A DNA stretch of 64,000 nt from Mytilus galloprovincialis. Its lineage: Eukaryota; Mollusca; Bivalvia; Mytilida; Mytilidae. Made by a program: the position numbers and the translations under genes. The stretch covers positions 10,448,441-10,512,440 of the forward strand of contig NC_134838.1 in NCBI RefSeq assembly GCF_965363235.1, written 5' to 3'. A model generated the notes under the pieces. The model saw nothing but the letters and a program-made list of their open reading frames with translations, made no database searches and was not told the origin of the DNA. Below, in pieces: positions 12,095 to 23,838 of the stretch (its first letter is position 1; the number at the start of each line of letters is the position of its first letter).

Positions 12095-12184
12095 CTTTTC
12101 TTTTTCATCTCTGTGAGAGTTGACACTTTTCATCAGAAGAAATAATAAAAAGTTAAACAGCATCAATATTGTTGAAAACTTCAT
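12095..12184 (-). CDS. Candidate first exon encoding a signal peptide
   Basis: The minus strand reads ATG at 12184, then 30 codons, then a consensus donor GTATGTAC at phase 0. The peptide starts MKFSTILMLFNFLLFLLMKS, a basic n-region followed by a long hydrophobic core. It then becomes polar and charged (VNSHRDEKEK), with plausible signal cleavage after VNS. This suggests the start of a small secreted protein. The next exon may be the frame at 10113-10352, which is phase-compatible, but other exons could intervene. The signal exons at 51.4, 61.9 and 63.6 kb are built alike, though I see no sequence homology with them. Confidence 0.45.
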
Positions 12185-12714
12185 CTTGATATTACGGATT
12201 TCGGAAATAGCGCGAACTAGAGCTGGTTCCTATTTCAAGTTTTCTTAGGGGGTAACAGATACACGGGAGACATTATTTTAGATCTCGGCAGCTATGATTC
12301 CTATTTCGGTATAATTTAAATGAATTTGTAACAATATTAATAGTAAATGCATAAAAAAATACAATTCATCAATATAACTTACGATCTCAAATAAAAGACC
12401 CGTTTGTTAATACTTTAAGTATATTTATTTGGAAAAAATGAAATTTCCAGGATAAGAGTATTTCGTAAGAGTATGTTATCGGGCTAAAAGTAATTCCTGG
12501 ATAAGTGTATAACAGACGTTTACATTTTCTGACGTCATACACGCGAAACAATGAAAGTGGTTTTTAAATTTGATAGATGCCTTTTGTGCTTTTTTGTTAA
12601 ATATTTGTTTGTTTTGAGATTGTGACACAGTGGTAACTGCTGTACCCATATTTTGACTATTTTTACCCATTATATGTGTTTGGTTCACACATCGTTGTAA
12701 ATATAATGATATTT
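12185..12714. other. Upstream flank with CTTATCC-type repeat remnant
   Basis: Non-coding. The reverse strand around 12475-12530 contains TACACTTATCCAGGAATTAC, the same junction seen at 6654-6675 at the start of duplication copy 2. The repeat family therefore extends here in inverted orientation. Confidence 0.45.
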
Positions 12715-12930
12715 GACGCGACTGTCATACAAGTGAGAGGTTTAGCGCTATAAAACCAGGTTCAATCCGCCATTTTCTACATTTGAAAATGCCTGTAACA
12801 TGTTAGGAATATGACAGTTGTTGTCCATTCGTTTGGTGTGTATTATTATTTGATTTTGCCGTTTGATTAGGGACTTTGCATTTTGAAATTTCCTAGGAGT
12901 TCAGTATTTTTGTGATTTTACTTTTTATTA
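12715..12930 (+). repeat. Dispersed repeat R3, forward copy
   Basis: It contains AGCGCTATAAAACCAGGTTC, TTAGGAATATGACAGTTGTT and GAGTTCAGTATTTTTGTGAT. It directly abuts the truncated end of the LINE fragment at 12931-13545. Confidence 0.6.
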
Positions 12931-13545
12931 ACTTTGCCCAATTTACAGATTTTGAACGTTTTCGATATCAAAATCGATACACATTTCTTTAAATACGGAG
13001 CTTAAAATACAGTTATTTGTTGACATGATTTTGAACCAATATTCAAACATTCGAATTTTCCTTTTACCAATCATTGGAAGTCTTCCTAGTTCCAGGTATA
13101 TCATATCAGAATGTGTAGACTGTTTAACACCTAGCTGTCTTTTGCAAAAATGCAAGTGGACTTTTTCGACATCATCAGCTTTATAGAATCCCCACACTTT
13201 GCATGCGTATGAAATTACACTACCTACGTACACATCAAATAGAGACAGGAGAGTTTGAGTATTTATATAGTAATTCCTTGACGTAGATAACATGAGAAAC
13301 ATTGATGTTCAACCTAGTTATGCCAGTTTCTTCTGTGAAAATATAAACTTTCCATTGTATTTTAAATTAAATCCCAAGCAAAAGAAGTAATCGACCGTCT
13401 CTAAAATGTCATTATTGTAGACTCATTTCTCATAATCCTTGACAAGACAACCGTTTCGAAACACAACTACCTTAGTTTTGTCAATGTTAACTGTCAAATC
13501 GTTTTTTACAGTATATAGTTTTGGTGAATTCAGTTTATCAGTTTA
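12931..13545 (-). pseudogene. LINE reverse transcriptase, palm/thumb fragment
   Basis: The minus strand encodes the region after the RT catalytic motif of a Jockey/CR1-like LINE. It begins at LTVNIDKTKVVVFRNGC, a motif-D-like conserved block. It then passes through a KYNGKFIFSQKKLA segment and the thumb region LSLFDVYVGSVISYACKVWG, to KVHLHFCKRQLGVKQSTHSD and ELGRLPMIGKRKIRM. Two in-frame stops lie between 13303 and 13420. The fragment ends near VQNL and an NWAKL remnant at 12930, where R3 begins. The N-terminal endonuclease and catalytic YxDD are not present. The missing C-terminal part corresponds well to the fragment at 1237-1725. Confidence 0.75.
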
Positions 13546-15139
13546 GAAATGGTGATTAATATATAATTGTTACATTCTGTAGACTATCTTTAAACCTATG
13601 TTCCTATTACTAGGGCATATAAAGTAACTCCATACGTAATATTACATTAATTTCAAAGTTTAATAAATAAATATAACGAACTGAAAAAAAAACTAAACAT
13701 CTTGTGCCACCCCATTTCATAAAACTCAATATGATACGGACTCACTTCAGATGACATGATTTATTGATCAATTATGATTTGCGCAGAGTCAATATTATAG
13801 CACATCCGAATCGATGCAAATTTGTATACTAGTATATAGTTTCCGTTATGAATGCAACCAATATTGGTATCAGAATCAACTTATTTGATTCTGCTTTGTT
13901 CTCTGGATTTCGTGGGGTTCGTTTTTTTCGGTTTTTAAGGCAATGCAATTTTTATTAACTATTGATTATTTGTTTGCACGCGTTATTCATAATCAAACTA
14001 GATTGTAGTATTATCAAATCCCAACGTTTAGAGAGATTGAAAAAGAAGAGATTTTGTTAGTTTATATAATTATTCTGAGTCTATTCGATTCATATAATAT
14101 GTCCATGCGTATGTAATTGTTTTTAAAGGACCATTATACATGTTATAGGTAGCTACGATTTTGACAAGAAATAAAAATCTGATTTTTTATTTTGTTTAAA
14201 ATGCTTTGAAAAGCAAAATAAAAAAATAATGTTTCTCTACTAGCAACCAGTTTGGTTCAATAATTCAACTCAGTTTTTCCGTATTCATGCAATCCTTAAT
14301 TTCACCTTTAGTGGAGATAGGTAGCGCATGTATTAAGCAAGTGTTCAGTATGTTTATTCACTAAAAAGAAACAAAATTTCAACATTGAAAAGTGAAACAA
14401 GGAAGCCACCAGGAATAATCAGTTCGTTTACTGATAAGGCCCACAAAAAATCATTTTAAAACTTTTAATACGATGATTTACATAAATTTAAAGCTATAAC
14501 ATGGAATAAAACAAACCTCGAAAAATTGTCAATATATGATTGCGTATGTTTGTCTGTTAATTCATATTTACATTCATGCATGTATCGGATTATATGACCG
14601 TCGGCAGTCTTCGGAGATAAGCGATGGATAATTTCGTCTTCTCACCTATTTTTTGTTTTATTAATTTAGTCCATGTATTTGCATAAACTGTTTTGTGGAC
14701 CTTAATATGAGGGATTTTTTTACGGTTGCTTTACTGTATATAATGAAAAGAAATCGAACAAAATACTTGGACGCCCACACAAACTGTTTTAAATGGGAGG
14801 CCATTGACATTTAGTCCAAATTATTGTTTGTCCTGAAATAGTCAAATCCGTGGTTTACGCGAGGCAACTATTGATATTCATTTCATAATAGAAAGGACGA
14901 ACATTAGTTTTAAAGAATAAAATATGTGTTCGTCTTGGATGAGTTCATGCTTAACTTTGAGCGTAATCACACACCCCTCTTTTCCGCACGGAACGTAAAG
15001 AAGGAAACATTTAAGAAAATTCCCATTTTTCTCAGCATTTTCCTTAAACGTTTAAGCTATGTTTTAGGAAGTTACCGTTTAAGTAAAACATTTGAGAATT
15101 TTTTTGTAATATCTCTGGTCAATAATTGCATCAGAAAAA
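13546..15139. other. Non-coding, no feature seen
   Basis: AT-rich intergenic DNA. Short frames here have no recognisable domains and look like chance. Confidence 0.5.
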
Positions 15140-15149
15140 CCAGGCTTTA

Positions 15150-15215
15150 AATGTGTACGTCGGACGCGCTCTTGTCTATTAAAAGACTCATCAGTGACGC
15201 TCGAATCAAAAAGGT
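15150..15215 (-). repeat. Hammerhead-like repeat, decayed copy
   Basis: The minus strand reads GAGCGTCACTGATGAGTC, then TTTTAATAGAC and AAGAGCGCGTC. The CTGATGA box and stem II (GTC/GAC) are kept, but the GAAA box is replaced by AAGA, so it cannot be an active hammerhead. It is related to the tandem copies at 57.8-58.4 kb. Confidence 0.55.
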
Positions 15216-15649
15216 TAAACTTGCCGAATAAAGTACGACGTTGAATAGCAACCAAACGTGACAGATGCATTCAGAGGCAAAACTTTGTTTCCGCCAAAAA
15301 AAGCATGACAATCTGGAATGTGTCCGTCACTAAAAACTTTAAGTTAAGACATTCTTTTTAGTGTGTTATAAATAAAATATGAAAGTTTCAATCAAATCGA
15401 TGAATATGACTTTTCCAAAGTACAGACCCTTTCTTAATTAGTCGCATTATATGTGAGCCTAAATTACCAATACTATTAAATTAGGAAAAACCAAATGCTC
15501 TCTACCAATGAAATAGGAATAGGATTTGATTTTCCATAATTGTGAAGAACGAATGTACATTATATTCTGCGTAAGGGATTATCCTTTGTTTAAGCATATT
15601 CACAGTTAAAAACAAAGAATTTCTATAAAGAGTCACAAATGCCTCGAAT

Positions 15650-15720
15650 AAAATTGAGAAAGGAAATGGGGAATGTGTCAAAGCGACAACAACCCGACCA
15701 TGGAGCAGACAACACATTTA
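15650..15720 (+). repeat. Dispersed repeat R2, short copy
   Basis: GGAAATGGGGAATGTGTCAA then CAACAACCCGACCATGGAGC. Longer copies lie at 34.23-34.60 and 62.52-62.81 kb. Confidence 0.65.
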
Positions 15721-16362
15721 TCAGCTTGAATTGCCACTCTCTAATTTTTGAAATTGATGAGAAACTTGACTATAGATGGATTTGACTATTTTTTTAGGTC
15801 TTTTGTCGTCGTATAGGTCTTCAACTGTTTCGGTTTTTATATATCCCTGGCTTTAAAAAAAAATTGACGTTGAGCTTTCCTGATGCAGGTAAATACAGGT
15901 AAATCCAGAAAAGCGCTTCGGACGCAGGAAAATTATAACGTTTTTTTTTAATTTTTTAATGGATTATTGATTGAAAGTTGAATTGAGAGAAAAAAAAGAA
16001 AAAAAAAGTTTTTTTTTATTGGTGCAGTACAATTTAATCCGTTAATGTCATAATTTGAATAATTTGAACTTCAAAAATACAAGAAAAATAAGAAATATCA
16101 AAACAATGCAAAAATTTAAAAAAAAAATCAAAAAATAAATAATATGAATTTAAATCTTTAGATACTACCCTTACCAAACAAATTACTGTATCCACAGTTA
16201 GTAAGAATGGTTATTTCAAATATACCAATACAATTGAAACAGGAAATAACAATAACTTTTGGATTTCAAATTAAGTTTAAATTACTTAGGTAGTATTTGA
16301 TGTAAACAGCTGGAATAAGATTGGCTGTGGAATACAATTAAGTTGTAAATAGATGTAAGAAG
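15721..16362. other. Non-coding, homopolymer-rich
   Basis: AT-rich with several poly-A and poly-T runs (15940-16030). No gene is recognised. Confidence 0.5.
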
Positions 16363-16770
16363 ATGTGGTATGAGTGCCAATGAGACAACTCTCCATCCAA
16401 GTCACAATTTATAAAAGTAAACCATTATAGGTCAAGGTATGGTCTTCAACACGGAGCCTTGGGTCACACCAAACGATAAGCTATAAAGGGCCCCAAAAAT
16501 TTACTAGTGTAAAACCATTCAAACGTGGAAAACAACGGTCTAATCTATATGAAAAACGAGAAACGAGAAACACTTATGAACTACATCAACAAACGACAAC
16601 TAATGAACATCTGATTCCTGACTTAGGACAGGTGCAAACAATTGCAGCGGGTTTAAACGTTTTAATGGTACCAAATCTTCACCCTAATCTGGAACAATAG
16701 TGTAACATCGAAACATATAAAGACATACTATAAAATATCAATCGGAATGACTTATCTCAATCAAAAGACG
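16363..16770 (-). repeat. R1 repeat with long extension, reverse copy
   Basis: GATGTGGTATGAGTGCCAAT, then AAACCATTATAGGTCAAGGT, then TAAAACCATTCAAACGTGGA and ACGGTCTAATCTATATGA. A further part has CTTAGGACAGGTGCAAACAA. This is the longest copy of the family in the window and shows that R1 is the end of a composite element of several hundred bp. Confidence 0.75.
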
Positions 16771-17413
16771 TAGTGACCAAATGAACATACACCGAACGAA
16801 TAAATTTGATATGTGATGCAATGTTAATACAAAGTTAATAAAAATAAGGGATGAATAATTATAATAAAAGTATTATACCGCTGTGAAATGCTAAACAATT
16901 TCAGAAAAAAACATCAGCTTTGAAAAAAAAATTACGCCATTTGTAATATCAAAATTAAACACAAGTAAATGAAAATAATTTTGAAGATAAGTATACTTCT
17001 TCTGTCTGTATAACCTTACGTTTAGGAAAACTAAGAAAGTTCTTGTATAACAATTAAACTATTCTAAAACTTGGTAAATGTGGGGTGAATATCAACAATT
17101 AAACTATAAAATTGGTGCTCGATAAAACTTCTCCGCGGAAGTGTGATGTATATACAGTATAAAATAGTACCTCAAATTTAAATTTATCAAATTGAACTGT
17201 TAATGAACAAAAGATAGTTCCTCACTAAACAATTACATTATTAACATTAGGAAACTTATACATTGTGTTCTATTATTTCATTGCACCGTTGTGTCATCTA
17301 ACGTTCAAAATACAATTTATTAAAATTTCCTGAATCATAAAATATAAAATTATAAATAAGTCCATCTATCACTAAGACTAATCTATAAATGAAATGCCTA
17401 TTAAGGAAGTCCT
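16771..17413. other. Non-coding flank of the Harbinger element
   Basis: AT-rich with no coding signal. It lies immediately left of the Harbinger terminal inverted repeat. Confidence 0.5.
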
Positions 17414-17448
17414 GGGCCTAGTTGTTCAAAAGTGTCGTTAAGCTAACG
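17414..17448 (+). repeat. Harbinger left TIR
   Basis: Thirty-five bases beginning GGGCCTAGTTGTTCAAAAGT. They match the reverse complement of 23622-23656 with one mismatch at the sixth base. Confidence 0.9.
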
Positions 17449-17629
17449 ACTAGTTAAGCCTAACAACTCGTTAAATTTTAACATTGTTGTTAGTTAATTT
17501 CTGTGTTAAATTACGTTGTTCAAAAATATTTAACGACTGCGTTAACTAACAACTTGTTAAAAATTTAACAACTGATTAATTAAACATTTTCCCATGATTC
17601 CCCAAAATTCTTCCACTTCCTGTTTAACA

Positions 17630-19944
17630 ATGGCTGAACAACAAACCCCCAACAAGAAACTACCAAGAATTAGAGGGACTAACTTCACAAGTATGGAAGT
17701 GAATTTGATCAGTAGAAGAGTGGTGGAGGAGCTAGGATTGTTGAGAGGAAAATTTGGCCCTGACATAACTGCAGATGCAAAAAAACAAGATGTGGGCCAA
17801 GATTACAGATGAGGTGAATGCACTGGGGGTCAGTTACAGGAAACTTTCAACTGTCAAAACCAAATTCAGGAATCCAACCCGAGATGCCAAGGAAAAGTTT
17901 ACATACGAGAGAAAGGAGAGAAATAAAACAGGGGGAGGACCATCACCAAAACCCATAAGTATGGCAGAGGCATCCTCCTTCAAGGGAATAGACGGTGGCA
18001 TGGAGACCTCTGTAGGTTGGTATTTGAGAAATAGTAATATTACGGAATTTTCATTCCTTTGTTTCGCCTAAATTTGTCTGTTTTTATTGTTTTCTTTATT
18101 AAAGTTACAAAGAAAACCCCAAAACTAAAGCAGTCGTCTGCTATGACAGTAGGATATCCCTTCTAAAGAAATTCCCTGCAGACGTCGCCAATGTTCTAAA
18201 AATAGATTTATTTGTTTTGCGATTACTTAGTATGACATTCATGTTACCTATTATTTATATAATTCCTTTATGTCATATTGTTGAAAGAACCACCATCTAC
18301 AACACAAATTGTGGTTCACGATGGATAAGATGGTAATTAAATGCTGAAGTTTGCTAGCCATGGCTTTATTATGGCGGTCAATTTTGCAATGCCCCTTATG
18401 TCAACATCTGCCCCATTGAAAAAAAAAATAGTGCGGTAAAAATTCCATACAAAATTTATTCACTTCCTGATATAATAATTATAAAATTAATATTAATTTA
18501 TTGATAACATCTTAAAGGCACTAGCAATGATTAAATTTCCACGGATATTTGACATGTCTATAGTTCTTTTCAAAATAGCATGCAGTATAAAAACATAATT
18601 GAATTATCTTTCTTTGTGCCTTATCATCTTAAAAGTTATGATTTTTTTCAGGGATTTCTCACCAAGACACCTGTAACAGCAGACACTCACAAGGTGTGTA
18701 TATATATTACATGATTTATACATATTACTATAAATTACTTAAGAAATTGTGTTGCATAGATATTAAGAAGATTTGGTCTGAATGCCTATGAGACCTTATT
18801 ATTATGCATGAAATTCAAGTTTCTTCAAATCTAAGAAGTGCAATCAATTTGTCAACTGATTTAATATATTAAGCCTTGAAAAAGTAATTTAAAATGCAAA
18901 TATGAAGTAACTTTCAACTAGGTACATAATAAAAACAATATGATAGTTTACACTGAATTGAGCAAAATTGTTATGTTAAACAATTGCAACTTGTAGATTT
19001 ACCATCTTCTGTGGAGAGTATCTGGATAAGGAGACTGGAGCAGGTTGACCAGAGAAATGAGGAGTTAGCACTTTCTAGTGCTACTGTTCATGCCAGCATA
19101 CCTGTACCTGTACCTGTACCTGCACAAAACAGACTTGCACTCACCAACCACCAAAACCAAGGTATGTGTTTCATATGTTAAAATACAGCACTGTCTATGA
19201 TGTATTTACATAAGTTGTTTAGCGAGTCTGATGAGAATACCTTTTTCCTACAGATTCCAAGTTTGTTTTAAGATAAATTATTTTGTATGGAATCACTGAA
19301 GCATGACTGGATTGGGCACCCCTTAGGTCAGACAGTTAGCCCCCCCCCCCCCCCCCCTTTTCCACCTTGAAGTTCTGGATCCGCCACTGAGTGACCACGA
19401 TTAGAATGGAACAGTTGAGCTTTCACAAGCACATTTACTATTTCATATTTTGTAAGTCCCTGTCCCAATAAAGGAGACTGTAAAACATTATATGACTTGG
19501 GTTGCTGTCTATTTAATTTTTGTTTTTAGCTTATGTGTCATTATTCATTTTTTTTTAATTGTTCCACATTTGTCTTGTCGTGTCAGTTATTTTATAAGAG
19601 CTAAACAGTAATTTGGGTCTCCTCATTGTTTAAGGCTGGGAATAGAGATATTTTTATAATAAAATCTGTGTCATTTTGGTTCTTTGAATAATTGTTTCAT
19701 TGGCAATTAACACATCTACTTAATATTAAGTAGGATTTTAAAATAAAAATACCAAATAGTAAAATTTCTATATTGCAGTGAAAGTATGCAGAAGAAGAAA
19801 CCAAAGAGGACTGCAGATGATGTGTATGAGCTGCAGTGCCTTGTTTTAGAAAGTGACCTGAAAAGAAATAAAATGCAGATGGAACTTTTCCAAAGACAAA
19901 ATAATGCAATTTTACAACATGATGATCCAGAAGAAAAGTATTGA
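17630..19944 (+). pseudogene. Harbinger Myb/SANT-like protein, frameshifted
   Basis: In PIF/Harbinger elements a Myb-like partner protein helps carry the transposase to the nucleus and to DNA. Exon 1 starts at ATG 17630 (MAEQQTPNKK). It encodes a Myb/SANT-like domain: RIRGTNFTSMEVNLISRRVV, then FGPDITADAK, then MWAKITDEVNALGV and KTKFRN. The frame breaks in an A7 run (17779-17785); one A fewer would restore it. Later exons fit a chain of phase-1 junctions: 18652-18693, then 18997-19161 (LPSSVESIWIRRLEQVDQRN, then a short VPVPVP repeat). The last exon from 19779 contains a lysine-rich, coiled-coil-like end (QKKKPKRTADDVYELQ) to TGA 19942-19944. Its reading frame does not match the preceding splice phase, so a second break or a different acceptor is likely. 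Confidence 0.75.
19343..19361 (+). repeat. Poly-C tract
   Basis: A run of about 19 C residues inside an intron of the Myb-like gene. It is a simple repeat and a likely site of length error. Confidence 0.7.
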
Positions 19945-21028
19945 AAGTGAAAACATGATTTTAGATGCTCTTCTTAATACAGAAGCTTAGTCATAATTAA
20001 TTTTTATTTATTTATTTGTCTGTGTTGATGATTCTTGTTCTCTTATTCCATTGCTATTGATAAAAAAGTATTAAAAGATGTTGTCATGATTTATTTTTGA
20101 TATTCAATGATTATAAAATGTTGTGGAAATATGATCACTAACAGCTCTTCCATCTTGATGACCATTGAAATGTTCCCCAAGATCACCATCATTGCCTACA
20201 ATTACTCCATCATCTTCAATGTCTGGTTCATTCAACAAAATGCATATATTGTGGAGCATAGCACAAGTAATTATTATTTTGCATGCCTTGCCCGGTTTCA
20301 TTCTTATCTGAAATTATAAAAAAAAATCATAACTTAATTTTAAACTTAATAATTGTCTTCTTATCAGCATTAATTTGCTAAAGTAGTATTTTATAATATT
20401 TCAAAAGTTGGCATTGCATGTATGTATGTATAAAAACAGGAAGCTGTGATATCACAGGTATGAGTGGCAATGATACCCTTTTCTGTTGTGAAAGTAATGA
20501 AATATAAAAGTTTACAGTATGATATTCAACATTGGAGCCTATAGTAAGATATAAATAAACTTACGACAAATGTATCTATAGTGGTTTACCATGCATCACA
20601 TTGTGGTATAAGCATTTCAAAAGATGTTGTACTTTTATATATTAGTTAATTGTTTCAAATTAATGTTGTCCAAGTGTTGTGTTAGTAGAACTTTAAATAC
20701 CATTCATCTCTTGATTGTGGTAAGTTTTTTATACATCAATTGCTGGATTATTTAGTTTTCCAACTATATATACTATATACATTTTTTCCTCTTTAATCAA
20801 ACTTCCATTTGTGATATGGAACCTTGTGGTACAATTTCAGAGAGATGCTACAATATAAATAAACAAGTCATTGTCTGGAAAACTAGAACAATGCTTGTTT
20901 TGGCCTCTATTTGCATGATTTGGCCCCTAAGTCATAAACAGTTTTGACCAAAACACCTCAAAACAAACCTTATGTACCTTTTTTTTTGAAGTATTAAACC
21001 TTTTGGTAAAACATATGAATGCACATAT

Positions 21029-21145
21029 AATAAAGAAGATGTGGTATGATTGTCAATGAGACAACTCTCCACAAGAGACCAAAACGACACAGAAATTAAC
21101 AAATATAGGTCACTGTATGGCCTTCAACAATAAGAAACTAATTTG
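21029..21145 (-). repeat. R1 repeat, reverse copy inside Harbinger
   Basis: AAGATGTGGTATGATTGTCA then TGAGACAACTCTCCACAAGA. It sits between transposase exons 4 and 5, so it was inserted after the transposon. Confidence 0.8.
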
Positions 21146-21919
21146 CTTCTACTGAATACACCAACATTAATTGTCCCAAATATATCCCTTTGCCTCAACC
21201 CCTGAACAGATTTTTTTTATCACTGATCATTTACCTTAAAAATTATTCTATTATACTTTACCTCTGAGTGTAATATATGGAACCGTCTCTTCAGCCTCCC
21301 AAATGTTCACTTTATCACACTTCTGGTTGAACAGTGGCATTTGTTGTATTTTTTTTTTGTGATGATCTAGTACAGGATTCTGGTATGGGGTCATCAGAAA
21401 TGGTCGACAAGGATAACCACTATCCCCAAGCAATACACCATTTGCCTATCCACCATTTTCTTCCATGTAGGTACAAACCTATAAATAAAGGTTTATATTT
21501 CTTTTTACAAGTATTTTGTTAAAACTACCATTTATATAATTAAATGGTTTTACAGAGGAGTTACACTAGAAAACCTAAATTCATATTGAGCAATAACTAT
21601 TTTTCAATATTCCTTTTTCAGTTTTTGTACATCAATATTTTTAAACATAGCCACCCCTTAACAGTAATTGATTGCTTCTTTATATATATATAGAATTATT
21701 GATTTGAGTGGTTGAAAGGGAATATGACTAATAAAAGATGACAAACATCTTGAACATTGTAATAAAATACATACCTGTGAAGTCCTGATTATGTGGGAAT
21801 CATGACTGCTACCTGGCCAGTTTGCATTGATGTTAGTGAATTTACCTGCAAAATATAAAATATTATATATAATCAAATGTTTTAATAGCATAAACAAATT
21901 TATTGTACAATGCATACAT

Positions 21920-22110
21920 TAGTTTTTTAGTTTGAATTGTTTTACCTTGTCAATCCGGGGCCTTTTATAGTTGATAGGCTGTAGGGCTTTGTTCATTGTT
22001 GAAGGCAGTAAAATGACCTATAATTGTTAACTTCTGTGTCATTTGGTCTCTTGAGAAGAATTGTCTCATTCATGTCATTGGCAATTTTACCACATCTTTT
22101 TTTTTATATG
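21920..22110 (+). repeat. R1 repeat, forward copy inside Harbinger
   Basis: GGGGCCTTTTATAGTTGATA, GTTCATTGTTGAAGGCAGTA and TTTGGTCTCTTGAGAAGAAT. It sits in the intron between transposase exons 2 and 3. Confidence 0.8.
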
Positions 22111-22576
22111 TATAGACTCACAAATCATGACTCAACTATATTGTTTCAAACTAGGAAACATGATTTCTATAGTTGTAATGCATTTTGCATAATGCATCAA
22201 TGTGCTGATCCACATCAGAGCAACATCAAATTATAAATTGTACAGTAGCTAGGATACCCTTTTTTCTATTGGAATGAAAGGGAGGATTTAATAAATGTAT
22301 CTGGAACAGCAGTGGTGGATACAGGGTGGGGAAACCTCCCTTTTTAAGATTATCAGTGTATTTGAATGGAGACATATGGTTGGAGCTCCCCATTAAGGCT
22401 TTATCTTATGTTAGGTACCCTCCTTTTGGAAATGGCTGGCCCCTGAACAGAATCTTTTTCTCATTAGAGAAAAAAAAAGAACTAATATCTTCTTTTAATA
22501 TTTGACTTACCAATATTTTAAGTTGTCTAAATAGTAGGTAAACCATATAAAACCCTAATCATGTCCTAGATGAACT

Positions 22577-22606
22577 GAGTGAAAGTGAAAGTGAAAGTGA
22601 AAGTAA
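22577..22606 (+). repeat. GTGAAA microsatellite
   Basis: About four to five copies of AGTGAA in the intron between transposase exons 2 and 3. Confidence 0.8.
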
Positions 22607-23621
22607 AATTTTCTTTTGTGAGAAACAGACTATAGGGGTCCCAGTCATACTGAAAAGTTGATACCAGTTTATTATTTTACGAAGGTCAATGTCATATTAC
22701 AGATGAGAAATGTTTTACCTCTGGCATCACAAACAGCCTGCACATTTACAGAGTGTACCCCTTTCCTGTTAACAAATGATGCTTCATCTTCAGATTAAGC
22801 CTGGATACGGACGTGTGTTCCATCTATTGCCCCTAGCACATTCGGGAAACCACTTAGACGGTAAAAGTATCCTCTTGTTTCGTCCACATTCCTCGGCCAC
22901 TTGATGAAGTCATCCCGTTTGTTACATAGTGAGGTCAAAACATCAGAGACAATACGGAAGACAGTTCCCTTGTGCAAACCTGTTAACAGACCCAAAAATT
23001 TCACTTTTGGAGATGGTTTAAATACAAAAATGAAATGTGTATTTACCGGCATTTGTTTACATATTATTTCGAAAAATAGCAAATTGAAATTACCATTCAA
23101 ACATCAGTCAAAGATTGTTAAAGCAGTTGATTAACACTATTTTACTAATGTTTACTTAATTTGAAATGATATATGATAAATATATCAATGAAATCTTGCC
23201 TATTGTGTCTCCAACTACTTGCAAAAAACTGCCTGTAGCTATAAATCTTAGGGTTACCATGACCATCTGTGGTACAGTGAGAGCATGGTTTCTCTTTGTT
23301 TTTCTTGTTATATCATCACTTACTAGGTTGGAAATGAAATTAATTCCCTCTCTACCAAATCGATACCGTTCTCGTAACTCCTCATTTGACAAATTCAAAG
23401 AAAGATCATCTTTGAGGCGAAAATGCCTTTCTTTTCTGTGAGGCGGAACAGGTACTTGCATGAAAGCGGCCATTTTTAACAATAAATTAAATATTTAATC
23501 GACCTCCCAGAAGTTGTTAAAGTTAACGACTCGTTATCATTATTTTTGTCGTTAAATTTTATGAACAACAGTTAACGAATTTGTTATATTTAACGATACT
23601 CTAACGACACTTTAACGACTG

Positions 23622-23656
23622 CGTTAGCTTAACGACACTTTTGAACAACTGGGCCC
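23622..23656 (-). repeat. Harbinger right TIR
   Basis: Reverse complement begins GGGCCCAGTTGTTCAAAAGT and pairs with 17414-17448. Confidence 0.9.
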
Positions 23657-23838
23657 TGCATTCACTTTTAATAAAGGCAATGCCAGTTTGATGTCATGGC
23701 GTAGTGACACTGTTGCTCTTGATCATTTTATAATGATTATTATGTGTACAAAGAAATTCAATTGCATTATCATTTTTAAAAAAAATCACTCAAACAATTA
23801 CGCTCAATTAATAGACATCGCTTTTTTTTCTATTACAG

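Larger units (their letters stand above)
20104..23482 (-). pseudogene. HARBI1-like Harbinger transposase, multi-exon, inactivated
   Basis: Five exons on minus: 23482-23200, 22979-22719, 21845-21775, 21478-21262, 20307-20104. All junction phases agree. The first intron uses a GC donor (ATAG then GCAAGA), and the others use GT. Order of motifs: an N-terminal helical domain (NEELRERYRFGREGINFI, TVPQMVMVTLRFIATGSF), then GFPNVLGAIDGTHVRIQA with the first catalytic Asp. Next comes [20 protein letters not shown] with a conserved HDSH, then LGDSGYPCRPFLMTPYQNP, then KACKIIITCAMLHNICILL. Defects are TAA at 22795-22797, TAG at 21446-21448, a frameshift in an A10 run (21349-21358), and TGA at 21307-21309. 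Beside the last stop, the conserved IE of the IExxFG block reads IK, which removes the third catalytic acid. This is a dead transposase whose exon structure is still readable. Confidence 0.9.
17414..23656. mobile_element. Harbinger/PIF DNA transposon, two genes, decayed (6.24 kb)
   Basis: The two ends form a long terminal inverted repeat. The left end is GGGCCTAGTTGTTCAAAAGT then GTCGTTAAGCTAACG. The right end, read on the other strand, is GGGCCCAGTTGTTCAAAAGT then the same continuation. Subterminal TTAACGA/TCGTTAA motifs fill about 150 bp at both ends. Inside are the two genes expected of the superfamily: a Myb/SANT-like DNA-binding protein (plus strand) and a HARBI1-type transposase (minus strand), converging. 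Both are damaged. Two R1 repeats (21.03 and 21.92 kb) are inserted in the transposase introns. The 3-bp target duplication typical of the group is not evident (CCT left, TGC right). Confidence 0.9.

Noticed and set aside
14926..15270. Overlapping frames of 74 and 63 codons near 15 kb
   Set aside because: Partly hammerhead-like repeat sequence, with no splice signals or domains. Chance frames.
17279..17411. Target-site duplication for the Harbinger element
   Set aside because: The three bases flanking the TIRs differ (CCT and TGC) and shifting the TIR by one or two bases does not reveal a match.
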